Shown: one piece after another, positions 43,791-55,299 of the stretch
Layout: every line of letters begins with the position of its first letter
How positions within the stretch are numbered: position 1 is the first letter of the stretch
Source: Brachyhypopomus gauderio
Taxonomy: Eukaryota > Chordata > Actinopteri > Gymnotiformes > Hypopomidae
Assembly: GCF_052324685.1 (NCBI RefSeq)
Contig: NC_135219.1
Span: 22,080,258 to 22,144,257 of the forward strand
DNA length: 64,000 bases
Direction: 5' to 3'
Made by a program: the position numbers and the translations under genes
The notes under the pieces: model-generated
Database searches by the model: none
Told to the model about the DNA's origin: nothing
Seen by the model: the letters and a program-made list of their open reading frames with translations, nothing else

Positions 43791-44820
43791 TAGAACAGAA
43801 ATAGTCTTAGAATATAAGAGAAGCATGGTCAGAAAATGTGAAGTCATAGGATTATGGCAGTCACTACGCAATTTTTGTACTGCTTTGAGAACAGTATTGT
43901 CACTGGTCTAACTCGATATATATGGGCGTTAACAGGATTGTTCCTGAGTTTTATTCCTAATAATCTTGATTGTTAGCAACAGGAAAGCTACATGATCTAA
44001 CATTTGTGACCCTATGTCAGAGGTCTTTGTGCTGTGCACTGTAGTGAGATGGTCCAATATCAGATCTGATACTGATCCAAGGCTATCCAAGAGGTTCGCT
44101 CCAGTGGAACCACCTGACCATGTTCGCCATGCTTATCTGTAGTTTGCTATACAAGTTTTGATCAATAAGCTTGACTTCCTATGTCCAAATCAATGGGAAG
44201 CTTTAATGTTTACCCAAGAGTTAGCCTACTCTATTGCCTTTACAGTTAATGTTCTGCTAATAGCGCGTTACCCTGTGAGAATTTCTAGACCAAGTGTGCT
44301 AAGAACACAAAATGTTAATTAGAGTCTCAAATTTAAATAGTTATGGTAAGGTGTATGTTCAAAAGTTGTTTACCTGTTGAATAAACTGGTGGTAATTAAA
44401 CAATGACTATGCCCTAGGATAAACAAATGTAACAAGAGTTTATACTGGCTGCTCAATTATAGACTCTAATTCTTCTACCACTGTTGACCCAAAATAGAAT
44501 TTGTTCACATACTGCAATCAACAATTACAACTTCAGTAATAGTTGTGTTATTTAGCTGTATTGTATTACATTTAATATTTAATTATGGTTATACTCATTT
44601 AAGTCACATAAGTTAGTATCGCTATAATTCAATTTAATACAATGAATGTACCATTTCCTATTTCATAGTGGTTAATTCATCTATGTACAAGATGTCAAGC
44701 TCAATTACCCACTACTCACTTTTGCATGCCTTGATGCAATTCAAGTCAACCACACAGGGGTGGTAGTGAGTTACTTCCTCCTAGCTTTGCAAGGGTGATG
44801 GGGAGGTAGGGAGTTATTAA

Positions 44821-44870
44821 TGAGGAAGTATTTTATTCATTCACATGAGGAAGTATTTTATTCATTCACA
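44821..44870. repeat. Perfect 25-bp tandem duplication
   Basis: tgaggaagtattttattcat plus tcaca occurs twice back to back without mismatch, so the duplication is recent. Confidence 0.9.
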
Positions 44871-44999
44871 AATTTCCCAGGACAGACGCGATTCCTCCAT
44901 TTGACCACATGAGGGATTTATTCAAACGCTCATTTCCTGCACTATCCACTAAAGCCAGTACCTTGCACAATATGCATTTAGCAATATACGCTTTGATGG

Positions 45000-45400
45000 G
45001 ATATGATAACTGCGATATACTAACTTGGATCCAGTAGCCATGTTCACACAGTCACACATGCTGTATGGAAGATATATACAGAGGCTAACTCATGTGCTAC
45101 CCTTGGTGTGGTAGCTATGACTACACCAAATACAAATATATAGTACCTACGACTATGGAATTCAATCTTTAGTCATTCAAGAACATCCCCAATTTTGCCT
45201 AGCTTAATATGGCCTTAGCCTGATGGGTGACCTGGGATGTGACGATAACTCTAAGGCATACAACCTTAGATCTAGTATAAATAACCACATAGCCAACATC
45301 TGCTTTATCGGGGATGCCTTCACAGGCTAATCGTACACTACCCTGGATGGAGTAGCCATGCCCATACCAAATACAGAATTTTAGAATCCAAGCTTTCCCA
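45000..45400. repeat. Diverged ~242-bp tandem repeat
   Basis: The block at about 45000-45140 realigns with 45240-45383. Paired phrases include aggctaa...ctaccc, gtagctatgactacaccaaa versus gtagccatgcccataccaaa, and atacaaa versus atacaga. There are roughly two diverged units; a third, weaker start may lie near 44880. Confidence 0.55.
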
Positions 45401-45459
45401 GTTGTAATAGACTATTCCACTCATTACAACTGCGTGTGGTAATTCTTATATTGGTTGTC

Positions 45460-46130
45460 ATGCCACAGGGGGCCCCCTGCTGATTGCCCCCATATACAGC
45501 GGCAAATGTCTTGTTGTTACGTTGTGTTCGTCGTTCGTCCCATAGGTGAGCGGGGCCTGTGATCCTCACCACCTGACGGTCGTTTGTTCGTCTTTATAAG
45601 TCTTGTCTTTGTACCAGTTGACTGCTGGTCATTGTATCTATCAACGGGCGTGGGGGTACACCGATCGCCCTCAGGTCCCTTGTGTCCAAATACCTTACTT
45701 TTGGTTGTAGTGTTTCCTAATTGGAGCACTGAGTTCGTGTCGGAGAGAGATCAAGCAGGGCTCGAAGAATACATTTTAAATCCCGAAGGGTATGTTTATT
45801 CACACTGCACACATGGAAAAAGAAAAGAAAAACTTGTAAAAAGAGAAAACAAACAAAAGTTTAAAATTCTGGGGTTACCAACAGAGGTTCAACTGCACCA
45901 TCGCATGTTGAAGCAACCTCTCTGTTACCGATGTATTGCTGCCAGTAAGGAAATGGGATTTTAATGTCCCAATAACGACTCACCCCCTAGTCTCCTACAC
46001 ACTCTAGAGACCAAAACCAACCTCTTTCCTCACTGCACTCTGTCCCTATAAACCCATAACCCCGCCCTCTGTCTAATTGGACCAAACCAATTACTGACTA
46101 GGGTGCGTTCACAGGGATATGCAATAAAAT
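45460..46130. repeat. Possible LTR-like repeat segment
   Basis: A CpG-containing segment with a TATA-like ctttataagtc (45593) and then an A-rich leader. The downstream part (45740-46110) ends ataaacccataaccccgccc, similar to minus-orientation LTR ends. No target duplication or TG...CA boundary was confirmed. The 126-codon open frame at 45584-45964 spans this segment and shows no domain. Confidence 0.25.
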
Positions 46131-46233
46131 AACTTTAACATAAACACATACATATGACAGACATAGGTACCTTCAAACAATATTTACATAGATATCCCTT
46201 TTGTATATTTTACCTTTGTGTTTTCTTTCCCAG

Positions 46234-46340
46234 GATGCTTTAGCTGCCCCCCCCTCTATGCTGTATGACCATGGACTCTTCTGGCCTGCATAAAGGAAGC
46301 CCTGAGAGGTGCCCGCGCTCCCTTGCATTTCCCAACACAG
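46234..46340 (+). other. Candidate unassigned exon
   Basis: A 107-bp block has a strong acceptor (ttttctttcccag, ending 46233) and a consensus donor (cacag followed by gtaagtat, 46341). An ATG at 46265 opens a frame to the donor: MTMDSSGLHKGSPERCPRSL, then AFPNT, leaving phase 1. I do not recognise the protein. No partner exon was found in the window, and the flanks are repeat-rich, so it may be fortuitous, a 5' exon of a gene beyond the window or part of a transposon. Confidence 0.2.
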
Positions 46341-46399
46341 GTAAGTATGCTTTTTCCTACGTGCACATACATTTCCCTTACAACACAATCCACAAAGCA

Positions 46400-48200
46400 T
46401 ACAACAATGTTAATTTGTAGTCTTTGCAGTCTTGGGGATGAGACAGGTTCTCTGACCTCATCACAGTATCCTCCATTTGGATTATGTCACAGGTTTTTGG
46501 TTTGGTGTGATCGCTTCCATTTTATTTCGCACTCCCTGCCCCTTACATTGGCTAAAAGCAAAATGGGGTGATATTATCATGATATCGTTAAAGTTCAAAC
46601 AGGGTGTACAGAGTGCATGTGATTGGTTCAATGTGTATGTGCCAATATTCTTTTCTTAATTTTAATTGGATAGATTTCTATATTTTCTATTCAATATCTT
46701 GGTATTTGATTGTCCCTGGAGAGGGGTGGGATGGAGAGTGAATGGGGAAGAAGGAGTTGAGCAACAAGAGCCTTGCCATGAGAAAAAGGCTTTTGAAGTA
46801 AATGTTAGCTGTTACCTGTCATCTAGACAACTTGAATGTTGGGTAGTAGCATTCCTGCATTGCATTTTGTAAGTTTTACGTGAGCCTCATGTATCAAACT
46901 TGTTGACAAGGCAGGACAATCCCAAACACCAGGTATTCTCTGCTCATGAGAGATCGTTGCTGTGTGTAAGAGTTTTATTTAGCATGAAAAAGATGGAGAG
47001 CCAGTATCCACAAGGGAGAAAGACACTTGGTGAGAACAACGGAAGATGGGCATATCACAACAAAGTGCACCTTTCCTGGGAATGACAAATACAGGAATCA
47101 AATGTCTCCATCTGTATAACCAAAGACAAGCGTCATTCCAATAATATTATACTGCTGACAAAGAATGTTACTATTATTTGCATAAACAAGCTGTGAACTC
47201 CACAGTATCATTTAGAATATACCCCTCACAACCACTTTTGTACCACCCTTTATGGTAGGAGGTTATAAGTTACCATTATTTTGAAGCTTGGCATTTATTT
47301 CATCTCCTAATCCAATAGGTGGTGGATTTATCAATCTGGGACCTTGATTGTTCCCTAGCTATACATAGATGGGTTATGTGGTGGTGGACATCCATTTTTC
47401 TAAAGAGTTTATATCGGCATCTTGTCCTGGTCCCAGAACTGAGACACTAGGTACAGATTTGTCATACTATGTTATGCACAGAAACGACATAGAATAGTAC
47501 AGGTGCTACAAATTACCTGCAGTTCCTGTAAACACATCAGCTGTTCCTATGGGAGGGAAACAGAAAAGGTGTGGGATGTATGAGATGAATGGGTCCTGAA
47601 TGCTTGGTCATACCCCTCAAAAGAGCTGCTATGCCTCATGTAAGGTGGATTTTATTGCTCACGATTCAACTGCTTCAGCCCATTATCACAGTACATGCCA
47701 CAGATGCTGACAGTTTCTCAGTCATCTTACAAAATAAGAGTACGAATGAGGTTAAACTGCAAAAAGAGACCTGTTGGACAAGTACAACTCACAGATGTTG
47801 CAGCACCATCCTTGAACACAAAAATACTTGGAACCATAGACTCGAGCCTAAATGACCTAAATGGTGAATTTCATTTCAAGTGGAAGATTGCGAGCAAACA
47901 AGGTGTTTTCTCTGCACAAATTGGTGATCTGTCTGGCAAAAGGAGTAGAACATTTCATTCACCTATCAGACCCCAAAACATTCCATGAGTGCTCTTGATG
48001 GATAGCACACACTGACATTGACGATGCAAGAAACCATCTTCAGGATCATCAGGATTTCAGCAACTGAAACTGACCCAAACAAAGTGGAAGCCATTGTCCA
48101 ATCACTCCCATCCAAGTAGTTACATACTCTACAGATAGGTGCAGCTACAACTCCACTAACCTAGACATGAAAAATTTAAGTCACTGCTAAGCTGACCTGT
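46400..48200. other. Intergenic, no gene seen
   Basis: Open frames of 60-97 codons are present, two of them overlapping at 47589-47988, without recognisable domains. They may be decayed gag-side sequence of the retroelement that follows, but no zinc knuckle or capsid motif is visible. Confidence 0.3.
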
Positions 48201-48224
48201 TTTTCTACCCCATTCTTTGTTACA

Positions 48225-50360
48225 GCCCTGATCAATTCAGGAGGAGAAGATAATATTACTAATAGATCTTTTGCCCAGAAAGCATTTGTTCCCATTCTAC
48301 CATGTGCCCTTCCCCTTGGGGTTAAATGCATAGATGAAAATCCCATTGGCTCTGGTAGAATCACTAAGACTACTGTTCCTAGCAAATTCCCCATTGGGGT
48401 GCTCCACTTCAAATCCCTTTCCTTTTTTGCTGTTGATACCACTGAACATCCAACAATACTCGTGTTTCCATGGTTAGTGTTATCCTAGGCTCACTGGAGA
48501 AGTTATGAAGTAAGGTACCCATCGTCATTCCCCCTGTCTAGCGATATCCTGCTTAGCTACTAGTGTTGAGAGCCTTAAATGTCCACTCATGTCAAGGTCC
48601 CTAAAGAATACTCTGATTTTAGCTATGTTTCTAACAAGTCCCTAACCACAACTGCCTCCACACTGACCCTGGGACTAAAGAGATAAATCTCTTGCCTGGT
48701 ACTAGCCCCCTGAAGAGTCATATTTATCCACTGTCCATTCCCAAAACCACAGTCCTGGAAGAGTACAGGAAGCTCTGAAACTGGGTTACATGTCCCCTTC
48801 CACTTCACGTGCTGCAGCTGGGTTTTTTTTTATAGAAAAGAAAGACGGGGGCTTAAGGCCATGTATAGATTATTGAGGCTTAAATTCCCTAATGGTTAAA
48901 AACCACTTCCCATTCCCTCTTGTCCCTTGACCTGCACATGAGCAACTATGTCAAGCCACACTTTTTTACTAAACTGGATCTAAGGAATGCATACAACCTG
49001 ATGTATTCGGGTGTTTGCTATGATGTATTTGTGTTTGCTTTCTCCCGTGTTCTTACGATCAAGTTTTCACACGTTGAGAATTCCGCGTAATTTTGTGTTT
49101 GGTGATTCTATTGCTGTGTGTGCTTGCCTTACTCTCACGCTAACTAGTAACATTGCCATAGGTTCAGTCAGTTCGAGCCGCACTTGGGTCTACCTCTCTC
49201 TACATTATCACGCGGTGTGTACGTTCACATACTCGCCGCGTTACAGTTTCATCTCTGTTGTAGCATCTGTATCTCTCTCTACCTTCCATTGTAGAGCTAG
49301 ATGCCTCAGAGACAGGAATAGGTACTATCCTTAACGTCATGGCACTCTTGCCAAGTTGTACCCTTGTGCCTTTTATTTCCGATAGCTAAACCCTACTGAG
49401 ATGGATTATGCAGTTGGAAACAGAATTGCTGGACACTGACTGATACACAGATCACACTGACTCATTCCTTGAACCCACCTCCAAGAACAAGTTCTATGTT
49501 CCTGAATCACTACGTTCAGCCCTTCTCCAGCAGATACATTAATTGCTTAGCTCAGAGCACCCAGGCATATGGTCTACTATAAACCCAACAAGGTGTCCCA
49601 AGATGTAGCTGAGTTTGGAGCACAGTGCTACCAGATTATTGGACCATCTCCAATTATTGGTCTCACATCATTTTGAATTTTTGTCATCATTTTGAATTTT
49701 GAGGATTTCTGATCCGACAGAGGCACTTAATTCAAATGGTCAAGTAGAATGTCTTTACCAGGAATTAAGGCATTTTCTATGCTTATACTGTTGTCATTCC
49801 CAGTACGACTGGAGCTACCATCTACCTTGGGCAGAATGCACTCAAAATTTCCTAACTCACTCTTCCACCGGTCTAACCCTGTTCCAGTGCATACTCTTAC
49901 CAGCCTCCACTGTTTTCCTGGCTAGGTGAGCCCTCTGAAGTTTCCACTGTAGATGACACTGTAGTGAACAAGCCCCCGTGTGTATCAAAAGAACGGTGAG
50001 GAAACAAATGGGATTCTTTGAAAAATTAACCCAGTTTAATATTCCATGCAACTTCTATCATAATACCACATATCTCCTTGATTTCATGTGTCTCTGCTAA
50101 AACCTGCTTCTCGTCTATCATCAGATCGCTAGGTGCAACCCCCTCCTCCATTGGAAATTGACGGTTCCCCTGCATATCTGGTGAACTGCCTGCTTGTCTC
50201 TCGTCAACACGGAGGTCTCAGTATCTGCAGTATCTTCTGAACTTGATAGGATACAGACCTGAGGGGCAGTGTTGGGTGAGTACTGAGCATATTCTGGATT
50301 CCTCACTCGTACAGGATTTTTACACAACCCACCTTGATTGTCCCACTCATCCAATTCAAC
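48225..50360 (+). mobile_element. Decayed Ty3/gypsy (chromovirus-type) pol
   Basis: Fragments follow pol order on the + strand, each broken by stops and frameshifts. They are: aspartic-protease-like sequence (48225-48485; ALINSGG at the expected DSG position, then IGVLHF); reverse transcriptase (about 48757-49000; PCIDY-type region decayed, FTKLDLRNAYNL intact); RNase H start (49291-49425; VELDASETGIGTIL); integrase zinc-binding region (about 49480-49600; FYVPESLRSALLQQIH) and core C-terminal part (49730-49930; SNGQVE, LPWAE); and a chromodomain-side piece (50136-50360; PPPPLEIDGSPAYLV). About 290 bp separate the RT and RNase H pieces, where several hundred more are normal, so the RT palm and connection are deleted or replaced. 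LTRs were not identified. Confidence 0.8.
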
Positions 50361-50639
50361 CTCTGGCTCCAGTGTTTTGGATTATACATCACTTTTGAAT
50401 ATCTTGCTATTAAGCTTAGGGGCAAACTAATGATTGTCCTATATCAGTTCTAATGATTTCCATCTATCACGCTGTTATGCGCCTTGATAGCCATTTGTTT
50501 TACAGGTTTGTCAACAGCCGTCCACTGACCTGCTGAATCTTATTTGAGTTCTGACATTGAAACTCCTATTTATCACAGTTAATCTCATTCTTAAACACTA
50601 TTATTATTATCCCCACTATCGTTAATATTGTCAGTCACT

Positions 50640-51960
50640 TAAGCAAGGAATCTACCCACAAAGTCTCAAAACAGGGGTCATCATGCCTCTTCTAAAGAAT
50701 AAATGAATCCCTGCTAAACTCAGTAATTACAGACCTATCTCTGATATTCCATTTTAATGAAAGTATGACATCATGGAATCAGCAGAAAGCAGCGTGGTGG
50801 GAGCCAACATGACTTCAATGTCTAAAACAAGGACCGGTACAGCTCACACAAGCAGAAGGTGGCAGAAGGCGTTCAGCGCTAAATACAAGCGAATAATCGA
50901 GGTAAAGTCCTTACAAGACATTCAGTGCATGTGACACGCTGGCTCACTGTGGTCAAGCTCGATGAATACGCAGCACTGAACGGCGCACCTGGAAACATTA
51001 TAAGTGTTAGGATAAATGAGAAACAGGTGCAGGTGATGAATGATGAGTGCGTCAGTATATCGGTGACTGCGAGCGAGGGAGTGACGTGGTGGAGGTGTGA
51101 CGTTGAGTGGGCGTCTCCCCTGAGCTTTAGGGCCGGCCTACCGTGACAAAGATTGAAAATGTGACCTTTCAGTCAAATTTTTGTTTTTTATTATTTTATT
51201 ATGCCATGTTTGCCACTTTTCATCTGCTGCCCAATATGGGATGTATTGTATAAAGGATCACAATGGAAATAAATCTTACGTTATCCCTGACTGTTTCTGT
51301 TTTTATTATAGGCACCAGATGATATCCAATGTGGATATTATTTGTGTGAAATATGAAATGTTCTAATAAAATCAAATGTTCTGGATAAAAATCTGGCTTT
51401 AGAGCTCATCCTGGCACAGAGGCACAAAATCTTGAATGGTCTTAGGCTAAACCATGACCCCGATGATCTGTCTATACTGGTTCTTCTTGAGGTCAGTGCT
51501 GCATTTGACAAAGCAGACCAATGTATACTACTATACCATCTAAGAGACAGGGCTGCCCTAATTGACTCCAGTCATATCTGACCAGTCATGAGTCCTATAT
51601 CACATCTCTAATTGCCATGTACTATGTACCATGTACTATGGTGTCGCTCAGGGTTAGAATTTGGGACAAACATTTCTAATTATAATTATATTTAGCCATC
51701 GATTCCTGGGGTTCCATTGGAATGTCTCCTGAAATATAAAGTCCTGAACAGGTCATAAATTCCTGCAACTCAATGAAAACAAAATGGAATTTAGCCTCAT
51801 TGGAAATTATCCTGAGTGCACTGATGCTGTAATTTATCTGGAGTCCCTATCGGTTAAGGACTAATACTGTGTCCCATTTCACTATGACTTAAGCTTTAAA
51901 TGCTATGTTAGTAATGTCAAGAACAGTATTATACACAAAGACAAAATTAAAAATCCAGGG
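50640..51960 (+). mobile_element. Decayed LINE reverse transcriptase, interrupted
   Basis: The left piece (50640-50757) reads YPQSLKTGVIMPLLKN, then LSNYRPISDIPF. The right piece (51391-51960) reads SGFRAHPGTE, then LSILVLLEVSAAFDKADQ, a damaged GVPQG-type box (YGVAQG) and NFLQLNENKMEFSLIG. These are ordered motifs of non-LTR reverse transcriptases of the L2/Rex type common in fish; the clade assignment is tentative. The pieces are separated by about 630 bp where roughly 100 bp is normal. Confidence 0.75.
50761..51390. mobile_element. Insertion splitting the LINE
   Basis: About 630 bp of different composition (CpG-containing, with gaaacaggtgcaggtgatga and gacgtggtggaggtgtgacg) lies between the two LINE pieces. 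The composition resembles fish LTR sequence. Exact ends and a target duplication were not resolved. Confidence 0.45.
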
Positions 51961-51999
51961 GAATATCTGGAGAATATATAGTCAATGTAAACCCGTAAA

Positions 52000-53200
52000 A
52001 ATCAGAGAATTATTTTAGTCAACCCCCAAAAGAGATGGAACATGCAGATCTGTTTATGAAAGGCACAAAAGGGCAAATTCTAAAAACACAAGGTAGTGTC
52101 AAAAACACAATGAGAATAGACAGGAAACAATGCTCAGCAAGCTTAAGACAGACAGGCAACTGGAAAAATGGATATAAATGCACAAAGTGTAATCAAAAAC
52201 AGGTGCAAAGTCTGGGAATGATCTCCGAGGCCAAGGCTGATTGATAGAAGTACGTGTTTTCCACCTGTCAGACTAACGGATGTTGAAAAATGGCTGCAGA
52301 ACCAGGAGGCAACATGACACTTTGCAAGGCTTGTTGCAGTAATTCACAGTCTCTAATTAGTTAGTAGTACTACAATTAGATTAAATTAATGGCAGCACCA
52401 TCGATTTTAATTCGTAGTGATTAATATGTCATACAGGCGAGCTGTCAAGCTCAATTAACCAAATGGTCATTCGGGGTGGAAGTGACACTCTTCCATTAAC
52501 TACAGTTAATGGCTGCAGTTCATTAAGTAGTGGTAGTGGATCACGTTTTTCTCAGATTTCTCAAGGGAATAGTTATTTCACAGTTGATCACAAGGGGTGG
52601 TCATGATTCACTAGGGGCATCACAAGGAACCACGTCAGTCGTGATGTATCATTTAGCAACACCCACCAAGAGACTCTAGGTGCTTGGGATGGTTACTGCC
52701 AGTTTTAGTCCAAACACTACTGAGCTCACATCAAGTGCCATGCTAAATAAATGCATAAACTGAGAACAGGTTGGCACACTTGCAACAATGCACAACCTAG
52801 CATCAAATCTTTAACCAAACAATCAACACCTGATCAAATACAAGAGCTTCCCACATTAAAAGAACATTTTACACAGTATGCAGTCATAAAAATAGTGATC
52901 ACAAGGGTTTTGATATTGAATAGGAGAAACCTGCATTGCCAGTTTTACTTCAAATGCCTTGTTAGTGAGCATCTGAAACACTAAGCATGCATTCATCTGA
53001 GTTAAATAATGCTACTTTGAACACTTAACACTTAATACCCAGCTGCTGCACAATCTGTTGCTACTCAATTTATTCAACAAACATTTACACATAACAACAC
53101 AGTATAAAAGATTATGACAGATTAAGAATTTCTGTGATGTTCAAGAAGGCAAATAAAAGTGGTATTGTAAAACTCAGTAGAGTTTCACTTCTCACATAGG
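52000..53200. other. AT-rich unclassified sequence
   Basis: No gene is supported. It contains phrases shared with 42-45 kb and looks like part of the same old repetitive material. Confidence 0.35.
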
Positions 53201-53219
53201 GCACCATTAAATGTAGTGA

Positions 53220-53745
53220 TAGAATCGCCTCAGGTAGTGAAGGGTCCATTTCTATTGAGGTGCTGATTCATAAACCTGCACACAGACAACATCATAGGGC
53301 CAATGGATATTGAAATGACTCAGCTGTTCCCGATCCAATGGGCTTGATTCCTGAAGTTGGCTCAGTCAGGCAGCTAGCTGTGACGCTGGGCGGCGGCAGA
53401 CGGACGAGACACAGAGTCCTTGTTGTGACAGACGTCACTTTTATTGTAACACTTAAACAACAACGAAGACGTGTATACATTAGACAACGACGAGCACAAG
53501 ACACTGCGCGAACGCACATTAAATAGACAGACCACATCAACCCCACGTGATGACGAGACGAGCCACAGGTGAGATGGATAATGACAAGACGCACCCGCAT
53601 CCACGAAGATACACTGACGCAGACGAGTAGACGCCGACAACGTTAACACACGCCCCAAAGGAAGGGTTCGGGGACCGTAGCGTGACACTAGCTTGCATGT
53701 AGGCCTTACCAGAACATAACAGTGGGAGTCTTCGTACCACTAGAT
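53220..53745. repeat. Diverged low-copy repeat, copy split by LTR
   Basis: Second copy of the repeat at 43590-43790. The left part ends near 53378 and the right part resumes after 53692, with the solo LTR and its target duplication between them. Confidence 0.65.
53379..53687 (-). mobile_element. Solo LTR with 5-bp target duplication
   Basis: A 309-bp block starts TGTGACGC and ends CGTGACA. It is flanked by ctagc on both sides (53374-53378 and 53688-53692). It has a minus-strand AATAAA (complement of 53440-53445). Same family and orientation as 3501-3819. It sits inside a diverged repeat whose other copy (43590-43790) lacks it, independent support for insertion. Confidence 0.85.
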
Positions 53746-54250
53746 TCTATAGGCTGACCTGGTCTTTGCTGAAAATTCTAGAACTGATTAATTACTGGCC
53801 ACCCAACAAAAACTTCCATTTCATCAACACAAAAAAATTTATTTGATTAATCAAAACTGCAAGTCACGAAAGAGAAAAAACTGTAATGAGCAAATAATGT
53901 GTGAGAGATAAACAAGAATAGAATTAGACATGAGTGTTTTAATTTGATTAGCAAGAGGCTTTTGACATTGTTTTTCAAAGATAATAAATACAATTCTTAT
54001 TTTCTTTTTCTGTAAGCTTTTGCTCATACATTTCATCTGGCTGATGCGTAAAAGATCACTACTTCTAAACACAATTAAAATTGGTTAACCATTTTATCCA
54101 CAATAAGAATGAGGTAAGAACATGGTAATGAAAATAACCAAAAACGACAATGGCAATAAAAAAACACCACAATTTGATTACACTAAGATGACCAGATATT
54201 ACTTGAGCTTATTACACGATTCAAGGTCATTGTGAACTTCACATTAAGCT

Positions 54251-54740
54251 GTTATAACGGTAACACTTTACAAGTGTAGACTAACTAACGTGAAAAAATG
54301 CATTAGTTAACATGAACAACACATGAAGTAACACATTAACAATAATTAACTAACGTTAAGTAAACATGTAACAGTTGCATCTCCTGTTTTGGCTCTATGT
54401 TGCTCACTCCTTTTTTGGTGCGACCTTAAAGGAATATATTACATTGTACTGATTTACCTACATAAGTAATGGGTAACTTGGAAATATCCAGAATCTATCA
54501 GCATAGGAACTGAAGTGTGTCCATCCCGTTTTTAGCTCGTTACTCCCTTTTGCTCCAAAATAAAACACTAAAGCTCTAAAAAGGTGCGAGTAACAAAGAG
54601 CCAAAATACGAGCCGTAACTGTTACGTTTACTTAACGTTAGTTAATTATTGTTAATGTGTTACTTCATATGTTGTTCATGTTAACTAATGCATTACTTCA
54701 CGTTAAGTAAACACTTAATGTAAAGTGTTACCGTTATAAC
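54251..54740. mobile_element. MITE with long terminal inverted repeats
   Basis: The left arm (from 54251, gttataacggtaacacttta) and right arm (to 54740) are reverse complements over about 160 bp with small gaps and mismatches, then more weakly to the centre. Both share aatgcattagttaacatgaa, acattaacaataattaacta and gttaagtaaac. Each end is bounded by the palindrome TTATAA, which could be target duplication or part of the repeat. No coding capacity. Confidence 0.8.
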
Positions 54741-54907
54741 TTTATAGAACTTATACCTGTGGGAAGAGGAATATATACATTAACACTTCACCTGCACATG
54801 TGGTACAATGATAGAAGATAGATACTACCATGATAGATGAATGGATTTATTATATTGATACCCCTTGCAAATAAGTTCAGGTGAAGTGCCATTTATCCTT
54901 GGAATGT

Positions 54908-55288
54908 TCATGGAAAATTATAGTTGTCCTGGTGAGATAAAGTCTGATGGAATTTAGAGTCATACTTCATGCAATATAACAAGCTGGTACAAAGTTCTTG
55001 CATTCCAGTCTGTGAATTTACAACACCTAGGATGTCCTGGTAAAGGGAGCAGAAAGTGAGATTGTAATGCATGGCTGATGAGTTCTGAACAATACAAGGA
55101 CAAAGTCCTATTTTATGGCTGTTATTCCTAGTCATTTTGAACCAAAGGGGGTCCTGATTCCTGTCAGGTGGCAGAAGGTGAGACATTTCATCCTCACCAC
55201 ACCATTTTATAATCCGTGGAACATCATCAATACATTTTCTGGGAATCAGATTCTCAAGCTTTTGTGTAGTAATTTCTAGATAGGACAT
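54908..55288 (-). other. 126-codon open frame, function unknown
   Basis: The frame starts MSYLEITTQKLENLIPRKC and holds seven further cysteines, including WCGED and CPCIV. I do not recognise a family. There are no obvious splice sites, signal peptide or conserved neighbours. In AT-rich, repeat-rich DNA a frame this long can arise by chance or be a transposon relic. Confidence 0.12.
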
Positions 55289-55299
55289 TTAGGATGTAA

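Larger units (their letters stand above)
41900..45000. other. AT-rich unclassified repetitive DNA
   Basis: No gene is supported. Short phrases recur within this stretch and in 52-57 kb (for example gtcaagctcaatta at about 44696 and 52444), suggesting an old dispersed element family that I could not name. Confidence 0.35.

Noticed and set aside
45584-45964. 126-codon frame as a protein gene
   Set aside because: It runs from LTR-like sequence into an A-rich leader, with no domain and a composition change midway.
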